Part shown: positions 16,853-24,983 of the stretch, one piece after another
How positions within the stretch are numbered: the stretch's first letter is position 1
How the letters are laid out: each line of letters begins with the position of its first letter
Source: Candidatus Cloacimonadota bacterium
GTDB lineage: Bacteria > Cloacimonadota > Cloacimonadia > Cloacimonadales > TCS61
DNA: 27,987 bases
Reading direction: 5' to 3'
Assembly (NCBI GenBank): GCA_030445745.1
Contig: JASUTE010000023.1
Location: forward strand, 1 to 27,987
Translations under genes and position numbers: made by a program
The notes under the pieces: generated by a model
The model's database searches: none
What the model saw: only the letters and a program-made list of their open reading frames with translations
Told to the model about the DNA's origin: nothing

Positions 16853-18847
16853 ATGGATAGTTTCGAATTAATTTCATCATATAAACCCCGTGGCGACCAA
16901 CCACAGGCAATAAAAGAGCTAAGTACAGGTATAAAAGAAGGTGAAAAACACCAAACTTTGCTTGGTGTAACCGGTTCTGGTAAAACATTCACAATGGCCA
17001 ATGTAATTCAAGAGGTAAACAAACCCACTTTGGTGATTTCCCACAATAAAACCTTAGCTGCCCAATTATACGGTGAATTCAAACAGCTTTTTCCCAATAA
17101 TGCTGTGGAATATTTTATTAGCTACTACGACTATTACCAACCAGAAGCTTATATCCCCGGTCAAGACCTCTACATCGAAAAAGATTCCGACATTAATGAT
17201 CAGATAGAAAAACTGCGCCTGCATGCTACCATGAGTTTAATGGAAAGAAAAGATGTTATTATTGTGGCGAGTGTTTCCTGTATTTACGGATTAGGAATTC
17301 CCGAACAATATCGTCAGGCACATTTAAGGTTAAAAACAGGCCAAATAATACAACGAGATGAACTGCTAAAACAGTTGGTCAAGATTCATTACGGCCGCAA
17401 TGATGTTAGTTTTGAACGTGGTACTTTTCGGGTGAAGGGTGATATTGTAGAGATTTACCCAGCTTATATGGAGCATTCAGTGCGGGTAGAATTTTTCGGT
17501 GATGAGATTGAGAAAATATCGCGCATAAACCCACTTGATAACCATGTTTTGGAAGTTGTAGAAACCTATCCTATCTACCCTGCCAATCACTTCATTACCA
17601 CCAGAACCACCTTGGAAAAAGCCATAACTTCCATTAAAGCTGAATTAAAAGAACGAGTAAAATATTTCGAGAAAAATAATAAGCTGGTGGAAGCACAACG
17701 CCTGGAACAACGTACCAATTTTGATTTGGAAATGCTGCGCGAATTGGGTTATTGCTCTGGTATCGAAAATTATTCACGCCATCTCACTGGTGCTAAAAAG
17801 GGAGATCCTCCTTATTGCTTGATAGATTATTTTCCCGAAGATTTTTTGACTATCATCGATGAATCACATGTAACACTTCCCCAAATCCGGGCTATGTATG
17901 GTGGCGACTACACCAGAAAAAAAAATCTGGTGGAATATGGTTTCCGTCTGCCATCTGCCTTCGACAATCGCCCCTTGAAGTTCCACGAATTTGAAGAAAA
18001 GATACATCAAGCTATATACGTTTCTGCAACTCCCTCCGATTATGAATTAGATAAATCGGGTGGCACCTTTGTGGAACAAGTAATTCGCCCCACTGGGCTA
18101 TTAGATCCCGAAATAGAAGTGAAACCTCTTGCCACCCAGGTAGATGATCTGCTAGAACAGGTTAGAATAAGAATAGAAAAAAAACAGAAGGTATTGGTAA
18201 CCACTCTTACCAAAAAAATGGCGGAAGATTTAAGCGAATACCTTTCAAAAGCTGGTATCCGAGCCAAATATATGCATAGTGAAATCGACACAATTGAACG
18301 CTCTCAAATTATTAGAGAACTACGCTTGGGAAAATTTGATGTTTTGGTAGGAATAAATCTTCTACGTGAAGGTTTAGATATCCCAGAGGTAGCCTTAGTA
18401 GCCATTTTGGATGCTGATAAGGTTGGATTTTTGCGCTCGGCACGCTCGCTTATACAAACTGCAGGCCGAGCCGCACGGAATGTGGAAGGTAAAGTAATAT
18501 TCTATGCTGATAAAATTACCGATGCTATGCAGCAAGCAATCGATGAAACTGCCCGCAGAAGAGAAAAACAGATACAGTATAATTTAAAAAATCAAATTAC
18601 TCCCGCTTCTATTAAAAAAAGTATTGACGACATAATGGCTTCTACAAGTGTTGCCGAAGGTTATAAAAAGAGGGGTAAAGCCCTTAAGAAAGAAGATAAA
18701 GTTAATTTCAAGGATTACTTAGAGTTAGACTCGAAAGAGAAGGTGCTGGATTTGCTTAAAAAAGAGATGTTAGAAGCAGCTGAAAGTTTAGATTTTGAAA
18801 AAGCTGCCGAATTACGCGACAGAATCTTTGAATTGGAAGGCTTATAA
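16853..18847 (+). CDS. uvrB: Excinuclease ABC subunit B
   Basis: UvrB is the damage-verifying helicase-like subunit of nucleotide excision repair; it receives DNA from UvrA and positions UvrC for incision. The protein has 664 residues, the usual length. Seen in order: RGDQPQAI, Walker A GVTGSGKT (38-45), the beta-hairpin [10 protein letters not shown] (91-100) that threads DNA, the UvrA-interaction region through ENYSRHL, helicase motif II as [35 protein letters not shown], motif [15 protein letters not shown] and motif [11 protein letters not shown]. The C-terminal UVR helical hairpin (about 625-660, [17 protein letters not shown]) binds UvrC. The start has AATAGGAAATT upstream. A terminator-like hairpin follows at 18927-18960, so uvrB is probably transcribed alone. 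Confidence 0.98.
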   Translation: MDSFELISSYKPRGDQPQAIKELSTGIKEGEKHQTLLGVTGSGKTFTMANVIQEVNKPTLVISHNKTLAAQLYGEFKQLFPNNAVEYFISYYDYYQPEAYIPGQDLYIEKDSDINDQIEKLRLHATMSLMERKDVIIVASVSCIYGLGIPEQYRQAHLRLKTGQIIQRDELLKQLVKIHYGRNDVSFERGTFRVKGDIVEIYPAYMEHSVRVEFFGDEIEKISRINPLDNHVLEVVETYPIYPANHFITTRTTLEKAITSIKAELKERVKYFEKNNKLVEAQRLEQRTNFDLEMLRELGYCSGIENYSRHLTGAKKGDPPYCLIDYFPEDFLTIIDESHVTLPQIRAMYGGDYTRKKNLVEYGFRLPSAFDNRPLKFHEFEEKIHQAIYVSATPSDYELDKSGGTFVEQVIRPTGLLDPEIEVKPLATQVDDLLEQVRIRIEKKQKVLVTTLTKKMAEDLSEYLSKAGIRAKYMHSEIDTIERSQIIRELRLGKFDVLVGINLLREGLDIPEVALVAILDADKVGFLRSARSLIQTAGRAARNVEGKVIFYADKITDAMQQAIDETARRREKQIQYNLKNQITPASIKKSIDDIMASTSVAEGYKKRGKALKKEDKVNFKDYLELDSKEKVLDLLKKEMLEAAESLDFEKAAELRDRIFELEGL

Positions 18848-18926
18848 GCGGGGTTAAAAAAAATCCAAAATGGACCCAGAAGAAGTAGAATGTTCTCAGC
18901 ATTTAAAAAACTTCACAATTCTTAAC

Positions 18927-18960
18927 ATGGTTGCTATGTATATAGTCAACCATTTTATTT
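18927..18960 (+). terminator. Terminator-like hairpin between uvrB and the kor cluster
   Basis: ATGGTTGCTAT pairs with ATAG-CAACCAT (one bulged T) around a GTAT loop, followed by TTTATTT. It lies 80 bases after the uvrB stop and 43 before korD. A possible promoter, TTCACA (18912) then TATGTA (18935) at 17 bases, has its -10 inside the left arm; if that is real, this DNA does two jobs. Terminator for uvrB is the simpler reading. Confidence 0.6.
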
Positions 18961-19003
18961 TACCACTACGCGAACAATTAATGAAATATATGGGAGGATT
19001 ACC

Positions 19004-19306
19004 ATGTCTACAAACGAGGTAGAAAAGCGCCGGGAGGGCACTATCTTCAAAAAAAGTGATGATAATGCCAAGATGGAAGTGGAAATTAACGAAATTAAAA
19101 CTGAGGGTGATTATAAAAAATCTCCCGTTTACATCTACCACGATTGGTGTGTAAAATGTGGTATTTGTGTTAAATTTTGCCCAACCGGAGTATTGGGAAG
19201 GAAGCCCGATGGCTCACCCTATGTAAAACACCCAGAAAAATGTATTCACTGTGAAACCTGTGATCGTTTGTGTCCTAATTTCGCCATCACAGGTGCAAAA
19301 CGGTAA
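19004..19306 (+). CDS. korD: 2-oxoacid:ferredoxin oxidoreductase, delta (ferredoxin-like) subunit
   Basis: A 100-residue protein with two [4Fe-4S] clusters. Eight cysteines form two ferredoxin motifs: Cys49, 52, 55, 59 (WCVKCGICVKFCP) and Cys80, 83, 86, 90 (KCIHCETCDRLCP). The subunit passes electrons from the thiamine-diphosphate catalytic subunits to soluble ferredoxin. About 40 N-terminal residues before the first cluster form a charged extension. The ATG follows a strong GGGAGGA ribosome site. It begins a tight D-A-B-C gene order, 14 bases before korA, which is the common layout of these complexes in anaerobes. Confidence 0.93.
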   Translation: MSTNEVEKRREGTIFKKSDDNAKMEVEINEIKTEGDYKKSPVYIYHDWCVKCGICVKFCPTGVLGRKPDGSPYVKHPEKCIHCETCDRLCPNFAITGAKR

Positions 19307-19320
19307 GGAGTTAGTAAATT

Positions 19321-20481
19321 ATGAGTAAGAAAAAGACTTCAAAAATGGTATTGATGCAAGGAAACGAAGCGATAGCACGTGGTGCTTTAGCGGCCGGTTT
19401 AAATTTTTTTGCTGGTTATCCCATCACCCCTTCTACCGAGATCGCTGAAATATTATCTGTTGAACTTCCCAAAAATAATGGCTCTTTTATTCAAATGGAA
19501 GATGAAATAGCTAGCATTTCTGCGATAATAGGTGCTTCTTTGGCTGGTGCTAAAACAATGACAGCTACCAGCGGTCCCGGTTTTTCTTTGATGCAAGAAG
19601 GCATTGGTTTTGCTAAAATGACTGAAACTCCTTGCGTGGTGGTGAATGTGATGCGTGGCGGGCCTAGCACTGGTTTGCCAACCAAACCTTCCCAAGCCGA
19701 TATTATGCAATCTCGCTGGGGCAGTCATGGTGATAATCCCGCAATTGTACTCTATCCGAATTCTGTTCTGGAAAGTTACGAATTGGCTATTAGAGCTATT
19801 AATTTAGCTGAAAAATACAGAACTTGCGTAGTTTTGCTATCAGATGAAGTTCTGGGTCACATGCGTGAAGCTATTACCTTGCCGGATCTGAGTAAGGTAA
19901 AAATTGTGCAACGAATTAAGCCAAATGTTCCACCAGAATGGTATAAACATTATCCCGATAAACAAAAATATCGCACGCCGGTGGCCAGTTATGGCGAAGG
20001 CTACCGCTTCCATGTTACCGGTTTGGCTCACGATAGCTACGGTTATCCTACTAATAAATCAAGTGAAGTTGGGGTTATGATGGAAAGATTGAAAAAGAAG
20101 ATCACCCACCATGTAGACGATCTTATTCAGCTGGAAAGTTTTATGATGGAAGATGCCAAAATCGCTCTCTTCTCGGCAGGAATTATCTCCAGAGCTGCCA
20201 AAGAAGCTGTGGTTCTTGCCCGTAGACACGGCATTAAAGTTGGTCTGTTACGTCCACTTACAATTTGGCCTTTTCCAGAAGAAGCTATTAGGAAATATTT
20301 CGCTAACATAAAAACCATTATTGTTCCGGAATTGAACCAGGGACAGCTTATATTGCAACTGAAACGTTCTTTGCAAGATATCAGCGATCATCGTCACCGT
20401 AATATTATTCCTATGCAAAAAAATAACGGACTTCTTATCAATCCGGAAGAGATCTTCAAAAAGATCAAGGAGGTTAGATAA
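19321..20481 (+). CDS. korA: 2-oxoglutarate:ferredoxin oxidoreductase, alpha subunit
   Basis: The 386-residue alpha subunit carries the pyrimidine-binding part of the thiamine diphosphate site and domain II of the 2-oxoacid:ferredoxin oxidoreductases. Family motifs are GNEAIARGALAAGLNFFAGYPITPSTEIAE near the N-terminus (the conserved YPITPS loop), then the QMEDEIASISAIIGAS segment that activates the cofactor, TSGPGFSLMQEGIGFA and GLPTKPSQAD. Together with KorB it oxidatively decarboxylates 2-oxoglutarate to succinyl-CoA with reduction of ferredoxin, or runs in reverse. Sequence alone does not fully exclude a branched-chain 2-oxoacid (Vor) substrate; the methylmalonyl-CoA genes that follow favour 2-oxoglutarate. 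An AAGGAG lies ten bases before the ATG. Confidence 0.92.
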   Translation: MSKKKTSKMVLMQGNEAIARGALAAGLNFFAGYPITPSTEIAEILSVELPKNNGSFIQMEDEIASISAIIGASLAGAKTMTATSGPGFSLMQEGIGFAKMTETPCVVVNVMRGGPSTGLPTKPSQADIMQSRWGSHGDNPAIVLYPNSVLESYELAIRAINLAEKYRTCVVLLSDEVLGHMREAITLPDLSKVKIVQRIKPNVPPEWYKHYPDKQKYRTPVASYGEGYRFHVTGLAHDSYGYPTNKSSEVGVMMERLKKKITHHVDDLIQLESFMMEDAKIALFSAGIISRAAKEAVVLARRHGIKVGLLRPLTIWPFPEEAIRKYFANIKTIIVPELNQGQLILQLKRSLQDISDHRHRNIIPMQKNNGLLINPEEIFKKIKEVR

Positions 20482-20482
20482 A

Positions 20483-21337
20483 ATGAAAAAGATACCTCAA
20501 AAAGAGATCCATAAATATCTTAGACATAATAAGAAATTTCCTCACGTTTGGTGCCCAGGTTGCAGCAACGGCATCATTTTAGCCACAATAGTTAGAGCTG
20601 TTTCCGAATTAGGCTACGAAAAAGATAATATGGCTATGGTTTCCGGTATTGGCTGTTCCAGTAGAATGCCTGTTTACGTAGATTTCAACACTTTGCACAG
20701 TGTACACGGTAGAGCTATTGCCTATGCTACAGGGATCAAGATGCAACGCCCAGACATGAAAGTTGTTGTTGTTACCGGAGATGGCGATGGTACCGCTATT
20801 GGAGGCAATCATTTTATTCATGCTGCTCGCCGTAACATAGATTTAACAGTGATAGTTATAAATAACTCAATCTATGGTATGACCGGTGGCCAGTATTCGC
20901 CAACTACACCTTTTGGCGATCTCTCTACCACCACACCTTACGGTAATATAGACCCAGTTTTCGATATCTGTGAATTAGCAATGGGCGCTGGTGCAACTTT
21001 TGTAGCTAGAACAACTGCCTACCACGCTTTGGAAGCTCAGGATTTCATTAAACAAGCTTTTGAACACAAGGGATTTTCTGTAGTAGAGGTCGTAAGCGCT
21101 TGTCCGGTAATCTATGGTCGATTAAATAAAAAGGGAGATGCTCCTGCTATGATGGAAGATATGAAAAAAAGAGCTTTCCCTATACAAGCTTTCGATAAAT
21201 TAAGCCCGGAAGACAAGAAAGATAAATATAAACGTGGTATATTCCGAAAAGAAGAAAAACCAGAATATACTGCCCAGTATGCAAAATTAAAACAATCTTT
21301 AATCAAACAGGAAGGAGTTGCAGATGACTCCGAATAA
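20483..21337 (+). CDS. korB: 2-oxoglutarate:ferredoxin oxidoreductase, beta subunit (ThDP-binding)
   Basis: The 284-residue beta subunit binds the diphosphate end of thiamine diphosphate with magnesium. Visible motifs are FPHVWCPGCSNG, SGIGCSSRMP, HSVHGRAIAYATG, the ThDP motif GDGDGTAIGGNHFIHAARRN through VINNSIYGMTGGQYSPTTP, and the final SACPVIYGRLN. WCPGCSNG supplies cysteines that may take part in an additional cluster in this family. It begins one base after the korA stop with AAGGAGG upstream, and its last 14 bases overlap korC. The order D-A-B-C and the tight joins show one transcript and fixed subunit ratios. Confidence 0.94.
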   Translation: MKKIPQKEIHKYLRHNKKFPHVWCPGCSNGIILATIVRAVSELGYEKDNMAMVSGIGCSSRMPVYVDFNTLHSVHGRAIAYATGIKMQRPDMKVVVVTGDGDGTAIGGNHFIHAARRNIDLTVIVINNSIYGMTGGQYSPTTPFGDLSTTTPYGNIDPVFDICELAMGAGATFVARTTAYHALEAQDFIKQAFEHKGFSVVEVVSACPVIYGRLNKKGDAPAMMEDMKKRAFPIQAFDKLSPEDKKDKYKRGIFRKEEKPEYTAQYAKLKQSLIKQEGVADDSE

Positions 21338-21899
21338 TAAAACCTTCAAAAATGAATTAAGATTAAGCGGAAGTGGAGGTCAGGGACTTATTACAGCTGG
21401 AATTATACTGGCTAAAGCAGCGGTAATCGATCGACTAAACGTTACTCAAACCCAAAGTTATGGCCCAGAATCTCGGGGAGGAGCTAGTCGTGCTGATGTA
21501 ATAATTAGCAACACCGATTTCTATTATCCTGAAGCTACTAACTTCGATATTCTGTTGACACTTACTCAAGAAGCTTGCGATAAATATGTGGTAAACTTGA
21601 AATCTAATGGAATTCTTATAGCAGATAACACCCAGGTAAAAAGCATCCCATTAGTAGAAGCAAAAGTGTATGAATACCCCTTCACAGATATTGCCATAAA
21701 AAAACTGGGTACTGCACTTCCCACCAATATAATGTCCTTAGGATTTTTAGTTAAAATAACCAACATTGTCAGTGAAAAATCATTGAAAGAAGCTGTGAAA
21801 AACTCGGTGAAATCGCAATATGTAGATTTGAATATGAAGGCTTTACGCCTGGGATTCAAATTAGCTGAGGACAATATGAAAAATAAGGAGAAAAAATAA
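21324..21899 (+). CDS. korC: 2-oxoglutarate:ferredoxin oxidoreductase, gamma subunit
   Basis: The 191-residue gamma subunit forms the CoA-binding side of the complex. The N-terminal glycine-rich motif LRLSGSGGQGLITAGIILAKAA and SYGPESRGGASRADVIIS are diagnostic of the family. The frame opens two codons earlier at a TTG, but ATG 21324 has GGAG seven bases before it and lies inside the korB 3' end, a 14-base overlap. Its stop TAA shares one base with the ATG of the epimerase gene, so the epimerase belongs to the same operon. Nothing unusual is seen in length or motifs. Confidence 0.93.
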   Translation: MTPNNKTFKNELRLSGSGGQGLITAGIILAKAAVIDRLNVTQTQSYGPESRGGASRADVIISNTDFYYPEATNFDILLTLTQEACDKYVVNLKSNGILIADNTQVKSIPLVEAKVYEYPFTDIAIKKLGTALPTNIMSLGFLVKITNIVSEKSLKEAVKNSVKSQYVDLNMKALRLGFKLAEDNMKNKEKK

Positions 21900-22303
21900 T
21901 GCTGCAAAAAATAGATCATATTGGCATTGCTGTACAAGATTTGCAAGAAGCGATTCAACTCTACGAAAAGATGGGTTTCAAATTAGTTGGCACCGAGGAA
22001 GTGGCAGATCAGATGGTAAAAGTAGCCTTTTTCCCAATCGGCGAAGCAAGACTAGAACTATTGGAGCCAACCAGCGAAGCTAGTCCCATTGCTAAGTTTA
22101 TTGCCAAAAAAGGTGCTGGTATTCATCATATCGCTTTCCGAACCGACGATACAGCAGCTGAATTAAACAAAATGCAGGAAACCGGTATCAGGCTCATTGA
22201 TAAAAAACCACGCAGTGGAGCTCATAACACCAAAATCGGCTTTCTACACCCCAAATCTACTTTGGGTGTGCTAATGGAGATATGTGAGCTAAGTGAAAAA
22301 TAA
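21899..22303 (+). CDS. mce: Methylmalonyl-CoA epimerase (VOC family)
   Basis: A 134-residue glyoxalase/VOC-fold enzyme that interconverts (R)- and (S)-methylmalonyl-CoA by metal-assisted proton abstraction. The metal-ligand positions are His7 in DHIGIAV, the glutamates of RLELLEP, His76/His77 in GIHHIAF and Glu127 in LMEICE; LIDKKPRSGAHNTKIGFLHPK is the family signature near the C-terminus. Its ATG overlaps the korC stop (TAATG) with AAGGAG upstream. Position matters: it stands between the succinyl-CoA-forming kor genes and the methylmalonyl-CoA decarboxylase genes, supplying the isomer that the decarboxylase uses. The B12-dependent mutase that would connect succinyl-CoA to this step must be encoded elsewhere. 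Confidence 0.94.
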   Translation: MLQKIDHIGIAVQDLQEAIQLYEKMGFKLVGTEEVADQMVKVAFFPIGEARLELLEPTSEASPIAKFIAKKGAGIHHIAFRTDDTAAELNKMQETGIRLIDKKPRSGAHNTKIGFLHPKSTLGVLMEICELSEK

Positions 22304-22320
22304 ATTTGGCGACTACAATA

Positions 22321-22358
22321 AAAGAGAGGATGGGGATTAAATTGCTCATCCTTTCTTT
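22321..22358 (+). other. 12-bp hairpin between mce and mmdA
   Basis: AAAGAGAGGATG pairs with CATCCTTTCTTT (eleven Watson-Crick pairs and one G-U) around a 14-base loop. The right arm is pyrimidine-rich but there is no clean U-run after it. It could be a leaky terminator or an RNA stability/processing element that sets different levels for the kor-mce and mmd halves. A stand-alone terminator is less likely because no convincing promoter follows. Confidence 0.5.
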
Positions 22359-22379
22359 ATATAATTTGGAGGAATGAAG

Positions 22380-23930
22380 ATGTCTATAGAAGAAAACATT
22401 GCTCAATTGCAGACAAAGCGGGAAGAAGCCAAACTGGGCGGCGGTGAAAAAAGAATAGAAGCTCAGCATAAAAAAGGCAAATTAACTGCCAGGGAAAGAA
22501 TTAGGGCCCTGGTTGACCCCGATAGTTTTGAAGAATTTGATATGTTTAAAATACATGATTGTCATAATTTTGGTATGGAAAATAAAAAATTTCTGGGAGA
22601 TGGAGTAATTACCGGCTGTGGAACTGTAGATGGTCGCGTAATTTATATATTTGCCCAAGATTTCACAGTGATGGGCGGCTCTCTTTCCAAAACCCATGCC
22701 GAAAAAATTTGTAAAATAATGGAAATGGCAATGAAGAGTGGAGCACCCCTTATTGGTCTCAACGATTCTGGTGGAGCCAGAGTGCAGGAAGGCGTAGATG
22801 CGCTGGCTGGTTACGCTGATATTTTCCTAAAAAATGTGATGGCTTCTGGTGTAATTCCGCAAATTTCTGCTATTATGGGACCTTGTGCCGGCGGAGCAGT
22901 TTATTCACCGGCGATCACCGATTTTATTATTATGAATAAGAAAACTAGCTATATGTTTGTTACTGGGCCTAAGGTAGTGAAAACAGTTTTGAATGAGGAG
23001 ATAAGTACCGAAAATTTAGGTGGAGCTAAGATTCATGCTTCCAAAAGTGGAGTAGCTCAGTTCATTACCGAAGATGAAGAAGAAACCATACTGCTTATTC
23101 GTAAACTTATTAGTTTCATACCTTCCAACAACATGGAAGACCCTCCCTATTCAGCGCCGTCGGATACAATTGAAAGACGCTCTGATAATTTGAATTCGAT
23201 TATTCCCGATAATCCTAATAAACCTTACGACATTTTGGATATTATTCACGAGATAACAGATGACAGTGAATTTTTGGAAGTGTCTAGGAATTTTGCCCAG
23301 AACATCGTGGTAGGGTTTGCCAGAATGAATGGACATCCTATTGGCATAGTAGCTAATCAACCGAAAGTTCTAGCAGGAGTTCTGGATATCAACGCTTCCA
23401 CCAAAGCGGCGCGATTTGTACGTTTCTGCGATGCTTTTAATATTCCCTTGGTAGTTTTGGAAGATGTTCCCGGCTTTTTGCCAGGTTCCAACCAAGAACA
23501 CAATGGTATAATTCGTCATGGAGCTAAACTTCTTTATGCTTTTGCCGAAGCTACTGTTCCCAAAGTCACTGTGGTATTACGTAAAGCTTATGGCGGTGCA
23601 TATTGCGTTATGAACAGTCGCCATATGCGCGCTGATGTCGTATATGCCTGGCCTTCAGCAGAAATTGCTGTGATGGGCCCTAAAGGTGCGGTGGAGATAG
23701 TTTTCCGCAAAGATATGAAAAATGCAGACAATCCTCAGCAACTTATTGCTGAAAAGGAAAACGAGTATAAAGAAAAATTTGCTAACCCTTACCGTGCAGC
23801 GGAAAAAGGGTATATCGACGATATTATCGAGCCAGCGCAAACGCGTTTCCGCCTCATTCGTTCTTTGGAAATGCTAGCAACCAAGCGCGATTCCAATCCT
23901 CCTCGTAAACATGGAAATATTCCTTTATAG
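22380..23930 (+). CDS. mmdA: Methylmalonyl-CoA decarboxylase alpha subunit (carboxyltransferase)
   Basis: The 516-residue carboxyltransferase moves the carboxyl group of (S)-methylmalonyl-CoA to the biotin of the gamma subunit, the first half-reaction of the sodium pump. The biotin-dependent carboxyltransferase fold is marked by [10 protein letters not shown], the oxyanion-hole stretches [11 protein letters not shown] and [12 protein letters not shown] in the N-half, and [40 protein letters not shown] and [18 protein letters not shown] in the C-half. Family length is about 510-517. The frame opens at ATG 22374, but GGAGG would then be only one base away; ATG 22380 gives a seven-base spacing. 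A propionyl-CoA carboxylase beta subunit is very similar; the following D, C and B subunits decide for the sodium-pumping decarboxylase. Confidence 0.95.
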   Translation: MSIEENIAQLQTKREEAKLGGGEKRIEAQHKKGKLTARERIRALVDPDSFEEFDMFKIHDCHNFGMENKKFLGDGVITGCGTVDGRVIYIFAQDFTVMGGSLSKTHAEKICKIMEMAMKSGAPLIGLNDSGGARVQEGVDALAGYADIFLKNVMASGVIPQISAIMGPCAGGAVYSPAITDFIIMNKKTSYMFVTGPKVVKTVLNEEISTENLGGAKIHASKSGVAQFITEDEEETILLIRKLISFIPSNNMEDPPYSAPSDTIERRSDNLNSIIPDNPNKPYDILDIIHEITDDSEFLEVSRNFAQNIVVGFARMNGHPIGIVANQPKVLAGVLDINASTKAARFVRFCDAFNIPLVVLEDVPGFLPGSNQEHNGIIRHGAKLLYAFAEATVPKVTVVLRKAYGGAYCVMNSRHMRADVVYAWPSAEIAVMGPKGAVEIVFRKDMKNADNPQQLIAEKENEYKEKFANPYRAAEKGYIDDIIEPAQTRFRLIRSLEMLATKRDSNPPRKHGNIPL

Positions 23931-23939
23931 GATTTTGAT

Positions 23940-24548
23940 ATGAAAAAAATGCTTTTACTCGTTATCTTAACACTTTCAACTGGACTGCTGCTGGCAAAAA
24001 CAGAAAATATTATTTTCCAGCCCGACATGAGCATCCAAACTTTTTCGCAGGAAAACGGTATTCCTTCCAAAAAAATCAAAGAATACTTAAATATTCCCTT
24101 AGAAACTGACATTTTAACCACATTCGCTGAGCTTGATATAACTAAACAACAAGCAGAACAAGCTATGCAAAAATTTAAAAAGAAAAAAAGTTCTTACATG
24201 TTGGGTATTACGTTAGTAGGAATGCTGATCGTTTTTTTGAGCCTTATTTTAATTGGGTTAATTATCAACCAGCTTAGCCACTTGCAAAGTGATGGGAAGC
24301 GAAATAAAAAAAAGCGAAAAAAGGGTGAGAGAAAACCAAGTTTTAGTGTTTCTACCCAGCAAGGCGAACCCAGCAGTGATGCTATTGTAGCAGCTATAAC
24401 AGCTATCTATCTGCATGAATTGGAAGTAGAAGAACAAAACAACCTACTGCTTACCTGGCGCCGAACCAATGTGAGTATGTGGAAAGCTTTAGATAAAATT
24501 AATGTCCCCAATCGAAATTACTTTATAGCCCGAAGGAGTGAAAGATGA
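23940..24548 (+). CDS. mmdD: Sodium-pump decarboxylase small subunit (OadG/MmdD family) with extra N-terminal domain
   Basis: The small membrane subunit that holds the carboxyltransferase to the membrane beta subunit. Its family part is one transmembrane helix (about 86-112, ITLVGMLIVFLSLILIGLII), a lysine-rich cytoplasmic linker (120-132) and the C-terminal segment SDAIVAAITAIYLHELEVEE, then TWRRTNVSMW. It is 202 residues long; typical members have about 80-120. The surplus is an N-terminal signal-like helix (1-19, ending LLLA) and a helical module (about 31-80) with IPSKKIKEYLNIP followed by FAELDITKQQAEQAM. By the positive-inside rule that module is periplasmic. It sits 9 bases after mmdA and overlaps mmdC by four bases. 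Assignment rests on the C-terminus and on position; the added domain's job is unknown. Confidence 0.82.
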   Translation: MKKMLLLVILTLSTGLLLAKTENIIFQPDMSIQTFSQENGIPSKKIKEYLNIPLETDILTTFAELDITKQQAEQAMQKFKKKKSSYMLGITLVGMLIVFLSLILIGLIINQLSHLQSDGKRNKKKRKKGERKPSFSVSTQQGEPSSDAIVAAITAIYLHELEVEEQNNLLLTWRRTNVSMWKALDKINVPNRNYFIARRSER

Positions 24549-24982
24549 AAACCTATAAATTTAAAATAAATCATGAAATTTATAAAACAAAAATATTGGA
24601 ATATAAAGGTTCCAGTGCTGTGGTAGAGGTAAACGGCAACGAATATTTTATAGAAATTGAGCGAGAAGCTGCTCAAAGCACTCCCCGTCTGGTTCGCTCC
24701 CCAAAAAGTAAACCAGAATACCAGGTATCCAGCTCCCCTGCTCGAACAGCTGGTAACACTAATGAAGCAGAAGGAGTTACTGCACCTATCGCTGGTTTAA
24801 TTCATGCTATAAAGGTAAAAGAAGGTGATGTGGTAAATGAGGGGGATGTCCTGTTAATTTTAGAAGCTATGAAGATGGAATCGGAAATAACAGCCGATAG
24901 CAGTGGAACCGTGAAAAAGGTATTGGTTAAAGAAGGTGAAAATGTTCAAGAAGGACAACTTTTAATAGAGATAGGTGAATAG
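24545..24982 (+). CDS. mmdC: Biotin carboxyl carrier subunit of methylmalonyl-CoA decarboxylase
   Basis: A 145-residue biotin carrier. The C-terminal biotinyl domain (about 76-144) has the canonical EAMKM motif with biotinylated Lys110, preceded by VTAPIAGLI and KEGDVV and followed by VKEGENVQEGQLL. The N-terminal ~45 residues form a beta-rich module (TYKFKINHEIYKTKI...) joined by a Ser/Pro/Ala-rich flexible linker (45-75) that lets biotin swing between the carboxyltransferase and the membrane decarboxylase. Its ATG overlaps the mmdD stop (ATGA) with AAGGAG upstream, and mmdB starts two bases after its stop. A biotin ligase must be encoded elsewhere. Confidence 0.94.
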   Translation: MKTYKFKINHEIYKTKILEYKGSSAVVEVNGNEYFIEIEREAAQSTPRLVRSPKSKPEYQVSSSPARTAGNTNEAEGVTAPIAGLIHAIKVKEGDVVNEGDVLLILEAMKMESEITADSSGTVKKVLVKEGENVQEGQLLIEIGE

Positions 24983-24983
24983 C

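Noticed and set aside
21566-21958. 130-residue minus-strand open frame over korC and mce
   Set aside because: Antisense to two well-supported genes and without family motifs.
22360-22365. Perfect TATAAT in front of mmdA
   Set aside because: No -35 match, and transcription would begin inside the GGAGG ribosome site, leaving mmdA without one; likely chance in AT-rich DNA.
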